From positions 1 through 51,520 of the forward strand of contig JAHEFK010000009.1 in NCBI GenBank assembly GCA_024640225.1: 51,520 nt of DNA. The letters run 5' to 3'. Numbering within the stretch: the stretch's first letter is position 1; the number at the start of each line of letters is the position of its first letter. A program made the position numbers and the translations under genes. Below are positions 16,853 to 27,800 of the stretch, one piece after another. This stretch comes from Bacteroidota bacterium. Its GTDB lineage: Bacteria; Bacteroidota; Bacteroidia; Chitinophagales; Chitinophagaceae. The notes beneath the pieces were generated by a model. The model was not told where the DNA came from, made no database searches, and worked only from the letters and a program-made list of their open reading frames with translations.

Positions 16853-17636
16853 TTTGGCGTCTCGTATAACCCTTCATGATACCTCTTCCTGTTTCTCTTA
16901 CAAAGGTGATGATTTCATCACGTTCGTCGGATACAGGTATTTCTGCTTCTATAATACTCAATGCTTTGGAAACATTGTATCCTTTTACAAATAAGATGCG
17001 ATAAATATCTAGAATATGGTTAATCTGCTCTAAGCTAAAGCCTCTTCTTTTTAAACCAACAGAATTTACACCCACATATGACAAGGGTTCGCGTGCCGCT
17101 TTTACGAATGGGGGAACATCTTTTCTAACTAGTGAACCGCCAGTTACAAAGGCATGAGAACCAATTCTAACAAATTGTTGAACTGCCGTTAATCCAGCTA
17201 AAATTACATAATCACCTACTTCGATATGACCAGCTAGGGTAGTATTATTGGAGAAAATACAATTATTACCTACAATGCAATCATGTGCAATGTGAGAGTA
17301 AGCCATAATTAAGCAATTGTTTCCAATTTTGGTATGTTGCTTGTCAACGGTACCTCTATTGATAGTTACGCACTCCCGAATGGTACAGTTGTCGCCGATA
17401 TAGGTATAGGTATCTTCGCCTTTAAATTTTAAATCTTGCGGAATGGCACTTATAACGGTGCCCGGAAAGATGTTGCAGTTTTTACCAATGCGTGCTCCTT
17501 CCATAATGGTAACATTGGAGCCAATCCAGGTGCCTTCGCCAATTTCAACATTGGCATGAACCGTAGAAAATGGATCAATCTTAACGTGCTGAGCAATTTT
17601 AGCTTCAGGGTGAATATAGGTTAATGGATGAATCAT
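16836..17636 (-). CDS. lpxA: acyl-ACP--UDP-N-acetylglucosamine O-acyltransferase
   Basis: First enzyme of lipid A synthesis: it transfers a 3-hydroxyacyl chain to UDP-GlcNAc. The 266 residues begin with left-handed beta-helix hexapeptide repeats (about 1-185), followed by the C-terminal helical domain. The catalytic His is His118 in SHIAHDC. The ATG overlaps the lpxC/fabZ stop by 4 bases (ATGA), indicating translational coupling. The 3' end overlaps the ABC ATPase by 17 bases. Confidence 0.96.
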   Translation of the reverse strand: MIHPLTYIHPEAKIAQHVKIDPFSTVHANVEIGEGTWIGSNVTIMEGARIGKNCNIFPGTVISAIPQDLKFKGEDTYTYIGDNCTIRECVTINRGTVDKQHTKIGNNCLIMAYSHIAHDCIVGNNCIFSNNTTLAGHIEVGDYVILAGLTAVQQFVRIGSHAFVTGGSLVRKDVPPFVKAAREPLSYVGVNSVGLKRRGFSLEQINHILDIYRILFVKGYNVSKALSIIEAEIPVSDERDEIITFVRETGRGIMKGYTRRQNEDLS

Positions 17637-19042
17637 GGTTTTTCTTTTCTAATTATTTGAGCTACTAATTCAGCTTCGGTTACTAATTTATTACCTACAT
17701 AAGCAGTTCCTTTCATTTCGCAAATACCTCTGCGAATAGGACTCATTAATTCTAATTTTAAAATTAAAGTATCACCAGGAATTACTTTTTGTTTGAATTT
17801 TGCCTTGTCTATTTTTAAGAAATAAGTATCGAAATTTTGTGGATCTTCAATATTGTTGAGTGCTAAAATACCGCCCACTTGCGCCATGGCTTCTAATTGC
17901 AAAACACCTGGCATTACTGGGTTTTGTGGGAAGTGACCTTGGAAGAAGGGTTCGTTAAAAGTAACATTTTTAATACCTACCACATGCTTATCACTTAGCT
18001 CAATGATTTTGTCAACCAATAAGAATGGGAATTTATGAGGTAACACTTTTTCAATTCTGTTAATGTCATAAATTGGAGCTTGCATAGGATCATACACAGG
18101 TACATCCGACAAGTGTTTATTTTGTTTGATGTATTGTTTGATTTTCTTTGCAAATTCTACATTAGATGCATGGCCAGGTCGAGAAGCAATGATATGGCCT
18201 TTGAATGCATGGCCAACTAATGCTAAGTCGCCTACCACATCTAATAATTTATGACGAGCTGGTTCGTTGGGATATCGAAGTTGAATATTATTTAATATGC
18301 CTTCACTTTTAACTTCTATTTTTTGCTTATTAAATACTTTCGCTAAATGAGCTAATTGAGCATCTTCAACAACTTTGTCAACTACTACAATGGCATTATT
18401 TAAATCGCCTCCTTTAATTAAGTTGTTTTCTAATAAATATTCTAACTCATGCAAAAAACAAAACGTTCGGCATGGACCAATTTCATTTTTAAATTCACCT
18501 AAATTTTTAAGGGTAGCATGTTGCGTTCCCAATACAGGCGAATTAAAATCGATGAGTGTGGTGATTGCATAATCATTGGAGGGTATCAATAGCATATCTA
18601 CATTCTTCACCGGATCATAATAATGAATATTCGTATCTATACTGTAAACGATTCTGGTAGCTTCTTGCTCTTGAATGCCAGCGCTTTCAATGGCCTCAAT
18701 AAATTCGCGCGCACTACCATCTAAAATAGGTATTTCTGGCCCGTCTAATTCTATTAATACATTGTCTATTTGTAATCCTACTAAGGCAGATAATACATGT
18801 TCTACGGTGCTTACGCGCGCACCATTATGCTCTATTGTTGTGCCTCTTGAGGTATCAACTACAAGATCAGCATCTGCTTTAACAACTGGTTGTTCCGGTA
18901 AATCGATTCTTTGGAAACGAATACCATAGCCCGGATTTGCTGGTTTCATCGTAATAGTTACATGACTACCTGTATGGAGTCCAACACCATGTAAGCTTAC
19001 CGGAGATTTTAATGTTTGTTGATTCGATGATTTTGTTTGCAC
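17633..19042 (-). CDS. lpxC-fabZ: bifunctional LpxC deacetylase / FabZ dehydratase fusion
   Basis: A 469-residue fusion characteristic of Bacteroidota and relatives. The LpxC part (about 1-305) removes acetate from UDP-3-O-acyl-GlcNAc: Glu81 base, zinc ligands His82, His264 and Asp268, and His291. The FabZ part (about 325-469) dehydrates 3-hydroxyacyl-ACP: His370 in GHFPQNPVMPG and Glu384. The start is a GTG at 19042: no in-frame ATG exists before Met32, which lies inside the first LpxC strand region, so GTG is the credible start. The gap to the lpxD stop is 19 bases. It is the second gene of lpxD-lpxC/fabZ-lpxA-ABC. Confidence 0.96.
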   Translation of the reverse strand: MQTKSSNQQTLKSPVSLHGVGLHTGSHVTITMKPANPGYGIRFQRIDLPEQPVVKADADLVVDTSRGTTIEHNGARVSTVEHVLSALVGLQIDNVLIELDGPEIPILDGSAREFIEAIESAGIQEQEATRIVYSIDTNIHYYDPVKNVDMLLIPSNDYAITTLIDFNSPVLGTQHATLKNLGEFKNEIGPCRTFCFLHELEYLLENNLIKGGDLNNAIVVVDKVVEDAQLAHLAKVFNKQKIEVKSEGILNNIQLRYPNEPARHKLLDVVGDLALVGHAFKGHIIASRPGHASNVEFAKKIKQYIKQNKHLSDVPVYDPMQAPIYDINRIEKVLPHKFPFLLVDKIIELSDKHVVGIKNVTFNEPFFQGHFPQNPVMPGVLQLEAMAQVGGILALNNIEDPQNFDTYFLKIDKAKFKQKVIPGDTLILKLELMSPIRRGICEMKGTAYVGNKLVTEAELVAQIIRKEKP

Positions 19043-19061
19043 AAAGTATAATTTAATTTTT

Positions 19062-20117
19062 TTATGAATTATTGAATTGGTTTTTTAGTGCAGCTAATTG
19101 CTGTTCTAATTCCAAAATGCGTTTTTGTAAATCAGGTAGATTTCTAAATATAGCCTGACTTTTTAAAGATGCCTTATAGTCAAAGGCAGGTGTTTCATTC
19201 ACTGATGTGTTAGGTGTAGTTATAGATTTCGTGATACCACTTTGTGCGCCAACTTTAGTGCCATTGGCAGTGTGTATATGCCCTACAACACCTACTTGTC
19301 CACCAATCATATTGTGTTTACCTATTTTAGTACTTCCAGAAATTCCAGATTGTGCAGCTATAACGGTATTTTCTCCAATTTCTACATTGTGGGCAATTTG
19401 TATGAGGTTGTCTAGTTTTACACCTTTTTTAATAATGGTAGATCCCATTGTAGCTCTATCAATAGTTGTGTTGGCACCTATTTCTACATCATCTTCAATA
19501 ATCACATTGCCAATTTGGGGTACTTTTTTAAAACTGCCATCTTTTTGCGGTGCAAAGCCAAATCCATCTCCACCTATTACGGTTCCTGAGTGAATAGTAA
19601 CACGCGCACCAACGGAGCAATCGTCGTATATTTTTACACTAGCAAATAATTTTGTTTCTTCATTGATAACTACATTGTCTCCAATATAACAACCGGGATA
19701 GATTTTTACATTGTCGCCAATAAGTACATTGTCGCCAATATAGGTAAAGGAGCCTACATAGACATTTTTACCAATGGAGGCACTTTTGCTAATGTAAGAG
19801 GGTTGTTCAATGCCTTTTTTACCAGCATTGGATTGTATTTCGTTGTATTTTTCAAGAAGATAAGCGAAGCTGCTATAGGCATCTTTTACTCTAATTAAAG
19901 TAGCCTTTACAGGTTGTTTTAATTCGTAATCTTCATTAATGATTATTATTGAAGCATCTGTAGAGTATAGGTATTCTTCGTATTTTGGATTGGCAACAAA
20001 ACTTAAACTGCCGGCTTTCGCCTCTTCAATTTTTGCAACTTGATTAATCTTGGCTTCTGGTTCGCCAACCAATTTTCCCTTAAGTAAGGTTGCTATTTGA
20101 AGTGCAGTGAATTGCAT
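19062..20117 (-). CDS. lpxD: UDP-3-O-acylglucosamine N-acyltransferase
   Basis: The 351-residue third enzyme of lipid A synthesis. It has an N-terminal uridine-binding domain (about 1-100), a long left-handed beta helix of hexapeptide repeats (about 100-310) and a C-terminal helix ([20 protein letters not shown]) that resembles a trimeric coiled coil. The catalytic His lies in the [12 protein letters not shown] motif. It is the first lpx gene here and has a candidate promoter at 20158-20165, inside a dyad. Confidence 0.96.
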   Translation of the reverse strand: MQFTALQIATLLKGKLVGEPEAKINQVAKIEEAKAGSLSFVANPKYEEYLYSTDASIIIINEDYELKQPVKATLIRVKDAYSSFAYLLEKYNEIQSNAGKKGIEQPSYISKSASIGKNVYVGSFTYIGDNVLIGDNVKIYPGCYIGDNVVINEETKLFASVKIYDDCSVGARVTIHSGTVIGGDGFGFAPQKDGSFKKVPQIGNVIIEDDVEIGANTTIDRATMGSTIIKKGVKLDNLIQIAHNVEIGENTVIAAQSGISGSTKIGKHNMIGGQVGVVGHIHTANGTKVGAQSGITKSITTPNTSVNETPAFDYKASLKSQAIFRNLPDLQKRILELEQQLAALKNQFNNS

Positions 20118-20135
20118 GAAATAAATTTATAGTAT

Positions 20136-20174
20136 CTAATTTAGTTTTCGCCGTATACAAAGATACTAAATTAG
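20136..20174. promoter_or_regulatory. inverted repeat around the lpxD promoter
   Basis: CTAATTTAGT (20136-20145) and ACTAAATTAG (20165-20174) are perfect 10-base inverted arms, 19 bases apart. The upstream arm touches the -7 box and the other lies in the leader. This is either an operator or AT-rich coincidence. Confidence 0.35.
20158..20165 (-). promoter_or_regulatory. -7 box (TATCTTTG, minus strand) for the lpx operon
   Basis: Reads TATCTTTG on the minus strand, a TAnnTTTG match identical to the boxes at 14413 and 23758. It lies 40 bases before the lpxD ATG, between the HD gene stop and lpxD. A clear -33 element is not obvious. Confidence 0.45.
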
Positions 20175-20182
20175 TTCAATTG

Positions 20183-21388
20183 TTAAGGCAATGTGTAACA
20201 AAGGTATCTTTTTGTGATTGGCTTTGATAAGGTGTCATTTATCAAGGCGTGCTCTACACTAGAAAGGTCTTGAACGAGGCCGTTTTTTTGCAAAATCAGT
20301 ATGTTTTCATCCGTAGCATCGTAGGTGTTATTGCTTGTTAATCCATCAAATACAAAATAATCAATATGGTTGGCTAATGAAGGATGTGCAGCTAGGAAGC
20401 GTTCTTTGTATTGTTCGATTGAATTAACTTCTGATAACGACAATAGCTGCACTTTGTATAACGTTCTTTGTAATAGCATATTACATAAGCGACTCAAAAC
20501 CTCATCGTTATGAGATTGCCATACTTTGATAGCCGATTGAATATCAGTATCATCCAAACTGCAAAATAATTCTAGGGAAACGGCTTGTATGTCATCTTTT
20601 TTGTGGTAGAGTAAGGCACTTAAGGAAGGACTAGCAAATAACGCTACCTTGTTTTTTGCTAATTCTTTAGCTCGTTTTAAAATGTTTATTAATAGTTTCT
20701 CTGCTCCTAAAACTGTTTTATGTAAATATACTTGCCAATACATGAGGCGTCTAGCTACAATAAACTTCTCAATAGAATGAATACCTTTTTCCTCCACTAC
20801 TATTTTGTCGTCTACTACATTAAGCATGTGTAGGATACGGTCATAACCGATTACCCCTTCAGAAACTCCAGAAAAAAAGCTGTCCCTATTCAAATAGTCA
20901 AGACGATCTACATCGAGTTGACTCGACACTAATTGATGAAGAAATTTTTTAGAGTAAGAGTCTTTATAAATAGCAATAGCCGTTGTTAGTTGTCCATCCC
21001 ATTGTAGATTAAATGCTTCCATGATTTGGATGGATAATTGCTCGTGAGTGATACCATCAAGCAGCGTAAACTCTAAGGCGTGCGAGAAAGGACCATGACC
21101 TATGTCATGCAAAAGTATCGCAATTTGAGTGCCAACAAATTCTTCTTCTGATATAGCAATGCCTTTGCTTTTAAGAACAGTAAGCGCTTTGGTAATCAAA
21201 TGACATGCCCCTAAAGAGTGCTGAAATCTTGTATGTATAGCTCCGGGATATACAATTGGAGCCATACCCATTTGTTTGATGTACCGTAGTCGTTGAAACC
21301 AAGGGTGCTCAATTATGCGTAATAATAACGGATGTTGAAATTGTATAAATCCATATACTGGATCATTAATAATTTTTCCTTGCTGCAT
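20183..21388 (-). CDS. HD-domain phosphohydrolase (dGTPase/YwfO-like superfamily)
   Basis: A 401-residue metal-dependent HD phosphohydrolase. The metal site is visible as His57 (RFQHSLG), His94-Asp95 (LLHDIGHGPFSH) and a later Asp in VDRLDYLNRD near residue 180. This layout is shared by dGTPase-like and SAMHD1-like proteins; the nucleotide substrate is not predictable. Its ATG directly abuts the PBP1A stop (no intervening base), so it is transcribed with PBP1A, and lpxD follows after 65 bases. From memory this HD gene often precedes lpxD in Bacteroidota. Confidence 0.88.
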   Translation of the reverse strand: MQQGKIINDPVYGFIQFQHPLLLRIIEHPWFQRLRYIKQMGMAPIVYPGAIHTRFQHSLGACHLITKALTVLKSKGIAISEEEFVGTQIAILLHDIGHGPFSHALEFTLLDGITHEQLSIQIMEAFNLQWDGQLTTAIAIYKDSYSKKFLHQLVSSQLDVDRLDYLNRDSFFSGVSEGVIGYDRILHMLNVVDDKIVVEEKGIHSIEKFIVARRLMYWQVYLHKTVLGAEKLLINILKRAKELAKNKVALFASPSLSALLYHKKDDIQAVSLELFCSLDDTDIQSAIKVWQSHNDEVLSRLCNMLLQRTLYKVQLLSLSEVNSIEQYKERFLAAHPSLANHIDYFVFDGLTSNNTYDATDENILILQKNGLVQDLSSVEHALINDTLSKPITKRYLCYTLP

Positions 21389-23629
21389 CTAGGGTTGAGT
21401 TTCTGCTTCTGGTGTCACTTCTTCGATTATATCTCCAGATGTTTTGTCAATTGGAACCGTTTGAACACTTGTAGTATCGTTAGGATCTACAATTGTATTG
21501 GCATTATAACCCGAGCAATCTGAGAATGGCACAGGTGCTTTAAATCTTACATCTTGTTTGATTTCTAATGAGCGATCATTAAATACTTTATGAAAGAAGT
21601 TGATCCAAATTGGAAGTGCAGCAGCAGATCCTTGTCCTTGCGCTTCGCTATTAAATCGCAAAAAACGATCATCACAACCTACCCATGTTCCTGCAAGTAA
21701 TTGAGGGGTATAGCCTATAAACCAAGCGTCTGCTTGTTTATTAGTTGTACCCGTTTTACCTGCGATATCACCATAAAGACCATATCTGCGAATGCGTTGT
21801 GCCGTACCTCTATCTACTACGCCTTGCATCATGCGTACCATTTTAAAGGCAGTTTGTGGGCTAATAATTTCTTTTTGTTTAGGCGCAAATGTTTTTAGAA
21901 GATTACCGTTTTTATCTTCAATTCTGCTAATAAAAAAAGGTTCTGTATTAATACCCGCAGCTGGGAACATGGTATAGGCTTGTAGCATCTCGTAAAGTGA
22001 AATGGCAGAAACGCCTAATGCTACAGAAGGGTATGGGTCCATTTCACTTTCAATACCACATTTTTTAGCAAAATCAACAAAGGGCTCTATGCCTACTTGA
22101 TTCAATAAAAATAAGGCTGCATTATTAATAGAAAGGGCTAAGGCAGTAGCCATTGGCAAAGAGCCTGTTTTAGATCCTCCAGCATTATAGGCTGTTTTTG
22201 CGCCGGAAAATTGCTGTGCTCCCGTAGAAAGAGTGCCACAAGGAGAAAATCCTTTATCTACGGCTAAGCAATAAAGAAGCGGTTTTATAGTAGAACCAAC
22301 TTGTCTTTTTGTGTTTTTATTGACGTGGTCGTATTGGAAGTAATCGTGATTAATACCACCTACCCAAGCTTTTACTTCACCTGTAAAAGGATCCATAGCC
22401 ATAAAGCCAGCTTGTAAAAACATTTTCGTGTATTTGATTGAATCCATCGGACTCATTACGGTATCAATGGAATGATTCTTATTCCATGCAAATACCGTCA
22501 TTTTAATTTTTGTGTTGAAAATCTTAGAAATTTCCTCTTCATCTTTATCCGAATCTTTGAGTGCTTGATAACGATCCGATTGTTTCATGGCTTTATCTAA
22601 GGCATCTTGATGGTTTTTCCAAATCCCACCATCTTTATAATTGGCTTGTGCGAAAAATGATTTTTGTAAATTAGTTAAATGCTGTTCCACTGCTTGTTCT
22701 GCATATAATTGCATACGCAAATCGATGGTTGTGTAAATTTTTAATCCATCTCTGTATAAATTATAACTACTACCGTCAGATTTTTTTAATTCTTTACAAA
22801 TAGCTTTTAACTCTTGTTCTAAAATTTGTCTAAAATAAGGTGCAGAACCTTTGTGATAGTCAATTTTATGGTAATTTAGTTTGATAGGGAATTGACTTAA
22901 TTTATCGGCTTCTTCTTGCTTTATGAAATTGTATTTTACCATTTGGTTTAATACTACATTTCTTCTATCGAATGCTTTAGCAGGGTTTCTTCTCGGATTG
23001 TAAAGGGTATTGCCTTTAAGCATGCCAATCAAAACAGCTGCTTCGTCTAAGCTAAGTTTGTCGGGCGTTTTACTGAAAAAGGTTAGCGATGCATTTTTTA
23101 TGCCATAAACATTGTCGCCAAAAGGTACGGTATTTAAATAAAGGGTAAGAATTTCATTTTTTGTAAGATTGCGTTCTAGTTTAACGGCTAATACCCACTC
23201 CCTAAGTTTTACAAAGGGCATGGTGAAGATATTACTTTTTTGTCGTGGGAATAAGTTCTTAGCTAATTGCTGGGTAATCGTACTTCCACCACCTTTTTTA
23301 CCTAAGAAAATAGCAACCCGCAACAACGCTCTACCATCAATGCCAGAATGTTCAAAAAAGCGTTCGTCTTCGGTTGCTAATAACGCATTAAATACGTAGG
23401 GAGCTATATCTTTATACTCACTATTAGATCGGTCTTGAACAAAATAACGCCCTAAAACACTACCATCCGTAGCAATTACTTCAGAGGATAGCGATGCGCT
23501 TGGGTTTTCTAATTCAGATAGCGTTGGCATATCACCAATAATGCCGAAGTAAAATCCAATGGTTAAAAGGACAAAGAAACCGAAACTATATAAAAATACT
23601 TTCCAAAGGGTAACAACGGATTTTTTCAT
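21389..23629 (-). CDS. mrcA: class A penicillin-binding protein (PBP1A type)
   Basis: A 746-residue bifunctional peptidoglycan synthase. A single N-terminal transmembrane helix (about 9-27) is followed by the GT51 glycosyltransferase domain (about 55-230; catalytic Glu in ATEDERFFEHSGID; GGSTITQQLAKN) and the transpeptidase domain with SxxK (VGSTIKPLLY), SxN (SINNA) and KTG (GKTGTTNKQADAWF). The C-terminal tail is acidic and Pro/Thr-rich. All catalytic motifs are intact. It heads a minus-strand transcript that continues directly into the HD phosphohydrolase gene. Confidence 0.95.
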   Translation of the reverse strand: MKKSVVTLWKVFLYSFGFFVLLTIGFYFGIIGDMPTLSELENPSASLSSEVIATDGSVLGRYFVQDRSNSEYKDIAPYVFNALLATEDERFFEHSGIDGRALLRVAIFLGKKGGGSTITQQLAKNLFPRQKSNIFTMPFVKLREWVLAVKLERNLTKNEILTLYLNTVPFGDNVYGIKNASLTFFSKTPDKLSLDEAAVLIGMLKGNTLYNPRRNPAKAFDRRNVVLNQMVKYNFIKQEEADKLSQFPIKLNYHKIDYHKGSAPYFRQILEQELKAICKELKKSDGSSYNLYRDGLKIYTTIDLRMQLYAEQAVEQHLTNLQKSFFAQANYKDGGIWKNHQDALDKAMKQSDRYQALKDSDKDEEEISKIFNTKIKMTVFAWNKNHSIDTVMSPMDSIKYTKMFLQAGFMAMDPFTGEVKAWVGGINHDYFQYDHVNKNTKRQVGSTIKPLLYCLAVDKGFSPCGTLSTGAQQFSGAKTAYNAGGSKTGSLPMATALALSINNAALFLLNQVGIEPFVDFAKKCGIESEMDPYPSVALGVSAISLYEMLQAYTMFPAAGINTEPFFISRIEDKNGNLLKTFAPKQKEIISPQTAFKMVRMMQGVVDRGTAQRIRRYGLYGDIAGKTGTTNKQADAWFIGYTPQLLAGTWVGCDDRFLRFNSEAQGQGSAAALPIWINFFHKVFNDRSLEIKQDVRFKAPVPFSDCSGYNANTIVDPNDTTSVQTVPIDKTSGDIIEEVTPEAETQP

Positions 23630-23757
23630 GCAATGCTGGAGATGATTAAGAATGCTAATTTACAAACAATTACAATTTAATTATAAAATTAAGCTACAAT
23701 TCTAAAAATACTTTAAATTATATGTGAAGGGAAGGCCATTCAATTCCTTTTATCTTT

Positions 23758-23765
23758 TATCTTTG
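23758..23765 (+). promoter_or_regulatory. -7 box (TATCTTTG) for hydroxyacyl-CoA dehydrogenase
   Basis: TATCTTTG ends 25 bases before the ATG at 23791. It lies in the 161-base gap between the divergent PBP1A and dehydrogenase genes. No clear -33 TTTG was found. Confidence 0.45.
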
Positions 23766-23790
23766 CGAACTAATTAAACCAAGAAAACCT

Positions 23791-24687
23791 ATGCATACAA
23801 TTAAAAATATAGCAGTAATCGGTGCCGGACAAATGGGGAATGGCATAGTGCATGTTTTTGCACAACAAGGATACAACGTTACCATGATTGATGTTCAGGA
23901 AGCTGCATTGACAAAAGCCTTGGCTACTATTCAAAAAAATATGGAACGTCAAGTGGCAAAAGGTACCTTGACTGAAGAGCAACTAAAAAGTGCTTTAGGA
24001 AATATACGTGTACAAACCGATTTGGCAACAGGTGTAAGCAATGCTGATTTAGTAGTAGAAGCCGCAACCGAAAATGTAGATTTGAAATTAAAGATTTTTG
24101 CAGATTTAGATGTGCATGCGCCAGCGGCTTGCATATTGGCTACCAATACTTCTTCTATTTCCATTACCAAGATTGCAGCGGCAACAAAACGCCCGCAATC
24201 AGTAATTGGAATGCATTTTATGAATCCTGTTCCGGTTATGAAATTGGTAGAAATTATTAATGGCTATGCAACGGATGCTACTGTTACAGCAACTATTGTA
24301 GCCTTATCTACAGCTATTCAAAAAATCCCTTGCGTAGTAAATGATTATCCCGGGTTTATAGCCAATAGAATTTTAATGCCGATGATTAATGAAGCAATTA
24401 TAGCCCTTCAAGAAGGGGTAGCAGGAGTAGCCGCTATCGATTCTATTATGAAATTAGGTATGGCGCATCCTATGGGGCCTTTACAATTAGCTGATTTTAT
24501 TGGATTAGATACTTGTTTGTCTATTTTAAAAGTATTGCATGCGGGTTACGGAAATCCCAAATATGCACCTTCTACATTACTTGTTAACATGGTACAGGCA
24601 GGTAAGTTAGGAGTGAAGTCTGGAGAGGGTTTTTATACCTATACGCCAGGATCTAAAGAATTGATTGTGAGTGCATCATTTAAATAA
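23791..24687 (+). CDS. hbd: 3-hydroxyacyl-CoA (3-hydroxybutyryl-CoA) dehydrogenase
   Basis: A 298-residue NAD(P)-dependent dehydrogenase interconverting 3-hydroxyacyl-CoA and 3-oxoacyl-CoA. The N-terminal Rossmann motif GAGQMGNG (9-16), the NTSSISIT and GMHFMNPVPVM stretches with the catalytic His, and the C-terminal helical domain (LGMAHPMGPLQLADFIGLD) are intact. The stand-alone form without an enoyl-CoA hydratase domain suits short-chain substrates. It is monocistronic, ending in a strong hairpin terminator. Confidence 0.93.
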   Translation: MHTIKNIAVIGAGQMGNGIVHVFAQQGYNVTMIDVQEAALTKALATIQKNMERQVAKGTLTEEQLKSALGNIRVQTDLATGVSNADLVVEAATENVDLKLKIFADLDVHAPAACILATNTSSISITKIAAATKRPQSVIGMHFMNPVPVMKLVEIINGYATDATVTATIVALSTAIQKIPCVVNDYPGFIANRILMPMINEAIIALQEGVAGVAAIDSIMKLGMAHPMGPLQLADFIGLDTCLSILKVLHAGYGNPKYAPSTLLVNMVQAGKLGVKSGEGFYTYTPGSKELIVSASFK

Positions 24688-24705
24688 TTTTAGTAATAAT
24701 AATAT

Positions 24706-24735
24706 AAAAAAGGACTGCGTTAGCAGTCCTTTTTT
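24706..24735 (+). terminator. rho-independent terminator after hbd
   Basis: Perfect stem AGGACTGC (24711-24718) / GCAGTCCT (24723-24730) with loop GTTA, extended by flanking A and T runs to 13 pairs and followed by T residues. Confidence 0.85.
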
Positions 24736-24835
24736 GTTAAGATTTTGTTTTTTTTATAAATAATTGCTATCTTGAAAACTTAATTTATGCTTCATAAAAG
24801 CATTTGAAATAACCAATACATTAAACCAATAAAAA

Positions 24836-27800
24836 ATGAAAAGAATTTTATTCTCTTTTATTATCCTTTGCTTTGCAATAAATCCATCTTTTGCTCAGTA
24901 TTGTATTCCTTCCTATACAGCAGGTAGCTGTGGAAGCTCTACCAATACAGGTGTTGCGGATTATATCGATGGCGTTGTAACAACTGGAGGAACCGTTAAT
25001 ATCAACAATACCGGTACCGCTTGTTGTGGTTTAGCAAATAACTACATTTATTACTCCACCATGGGGCATACAGGAGTTCAAAATACAGTAGTAGGTTATA
25101 CCTTGTACAATACGCCTTATTGGTCTGAGTATCAATATATTTGGGTAGATTGGAATCAAGATGGTGACTTTTTAGATCCAGGGGAAGATGTTAGAAATCC
25201 TACCGTGTCTACTCCTTCAGGAGGTAGTGTTACGGGTACTTTCACCATTCCATTAACAGCTACTCCAGGCACTACCCGCATGAGAGTTAGAAATATTTAT
25301 GCAACAGTAGGTGGTAATCCTTGCACCACTTATACTTTTGGAGAGTGTGAAGATTATAACTTTACGGTTGTTGCTGCAATTCCTTGTTCGGGTATTCCAA
25401 CTGCCGGAACTGCCAATTCCACTTCACCTTCAGTTTGTCCTACAGCTACGTTCACTTTATCACTTACAGGTTCTACTCTTGCATCTGGTATTACCTATCA
25501 ATGGCAATATTCTGCAGCAGGCGCAAATACTTGGTTTAATTTGACAAATGGTGTTATTAGCAATGCACAATTTACCAATGCAACTGTTGCTGGGGCAACT
25601 GCTCTTTCATGCACTATAACGGGTCAAGTTGCAGCAACAGATTATCGATGTGTGGTTACATGTGCTAACTCATCTAGCACCGCTCCTTCTACCGTTGTTG
25701 CGGTAGCATCCAGTTCTTTCTTAAATTGTTATTGTAATTCGACTTCGACTTCTACGCTTTATCAAGACATTACCAATTTCACCTTATCAACGATAAATAA
25801 TAATACTTCTTGTAATACTATAGCACCTGGTCTAAATAGTAATGCAGGAATGTACTCTAACTTTATTTCAAGTGTAGCTGCTGCAAATGTTACGCAGACC
25901 TATTCCTATCCTTTGTCAATAACGATTTCTAATTGTTATACATTGACGAATGTGAACATCACTAAAGTTTACATAGATTACAATCATAATGGCACATTAA
26001 CGGATCCGGGTGAAGAAGTATATGTTTCTCCAACTACTTATTTAGGAGGTCATACCGAAACAGGTAGCATAACAATACCTGCAGCTGCGTTAACCGGAAA
26101 TACTTTAATGCGTGTTGTTAATACCTCTACAAGTAATTTTGCTGCGGTTACGCCTTGCGGCACCTATACGTATGGTGAAACAGAAGATTATGTAATTAAT
26201 ATTAGTGCACCCGTGCCTTGTACAGGAGCGCCAACTCCTGCTGTCATTGCTGGTCCAGCTAGCGCTTGCACAGGTGCTGCATTTACTTTGTCATCAACAG
26301 GTGCATCAACTGCCTTTGGCGTTTCGCATCAATGGCAATCTTCACCAAACTGTACAACAGGACCATGGACAAATATTACGGGTGCTACCAATACTACATT
26401 AGTAGTTGCTGCGGGTATTACAACAGCTACCTGTTACCGTTTAGTTTCTACTTGTAGTTATTCTAATTTATCATCTAATTCCAACACGGTTTCAGTATCA
26501 CTTACTCCACCTACATCTTGTTTTTGTGTGCCAACGTACGCAGTTGGTGGCGGCGGTGATATTATTGCAAATGTGGCTATTGGAACCTGGAATAATAATA
26601 CTACGTCTAATGGAAATCCATCTCCGTATTATGTAAATTATGTTCCTCAACAACCAACTCCGATTGCTATTCCAAATGTGGCAGCATCTACAACTTTCAA
26701 TCTAGTTATTAGCTTTGGTTCTGATGTTAATCAATTCTCAGGAGCGTGGGTAGATTGGAATCATGATGGTCTTTTTGCTACTACTGAATATTTTACAACC
26801 GGTACTAATGCAGGCGCTTATGGTTCTGTAACAATTCCGATCCCTGTTCCTACAACTGCATTGCCAGGAAATACTCGATTGAGAATTAGAGGTGGAGATG
26901 ATCAACCTATGACTGCTGCGCAAGCTTGTGGACCGAGCAATTCTATGTTTGGTGAAGCAGAAGATTATTTTATTAATGTGGTTCCGCCACCACCCGTGCC
27001 AACCATTACAGGTAATAGTAATATTTGTCAAGGTAGTTCTTTAATACTTACAGCAAGTTCATCTGTTGCAGGTGCAGCATTCGCATGGACAGGTCCAAAT
27101 GGATTTACGGCTACAACAGCAGCAATTACAATTCCTAATTTTCAAACGGTAAATGCGGGTGTTTATACCGTAACTGTTACGGTTGCTGGATTGTCAAATT
27201 CGAATTCCGTTTCAGTTGCTTGTTTGCCTATTCCAATCAACACCATTACAGCATCAGGTCCTTTAACCTTTTGTCAAGGTAATTTTATTTCACTTTCTGT
27301 TCCTGCTTCAACTGGAGCATCTTACACATGGGTTCAAAATGGTTCTCCAATTGTTGGACTTAACTCAAATATTTTAAATGTAGCTACATCTGGCACCTAT
27401 AATGTTGATATTACGGGTTCTAATGGTTGTACTATTTCATCTGTTATTTCAACGGTAGTTGTAAATCCACTTCCTAATGCAGTTTTAACGCCTGCTGGAC
27501 CAACATCTGTATGTAAACCACTAACTGTTCCTATGTCTGTTTCAACAGGATCTGGATACGCTTATGTATGGAAAAAGAATGGTGTGAATATTACCGGTGC
27601 TACGTCGGCTACATATAATGCAGCACAATCTGCTACTTATTCCGTTGTGGTAACAGATGTAAATGGATGTACTGCTACTTCCAATAATAGTGTTGTGAAT
27701 ATAGATACTACATTAACGGGTATTACCTTGTCTGGACCAACATCATTCTGTACTGGTTTTGTAACTATGCAGGCTACAACAAATCCTAATTATACTTATC

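Noticed and set aside
24787-24803. Hairpin ATGCTT/AAGCAT in the leader of the GEVED gene as a riboswitch
   Set aside because: Only six pairs with no further conserved structure visible; it is more likely chance.
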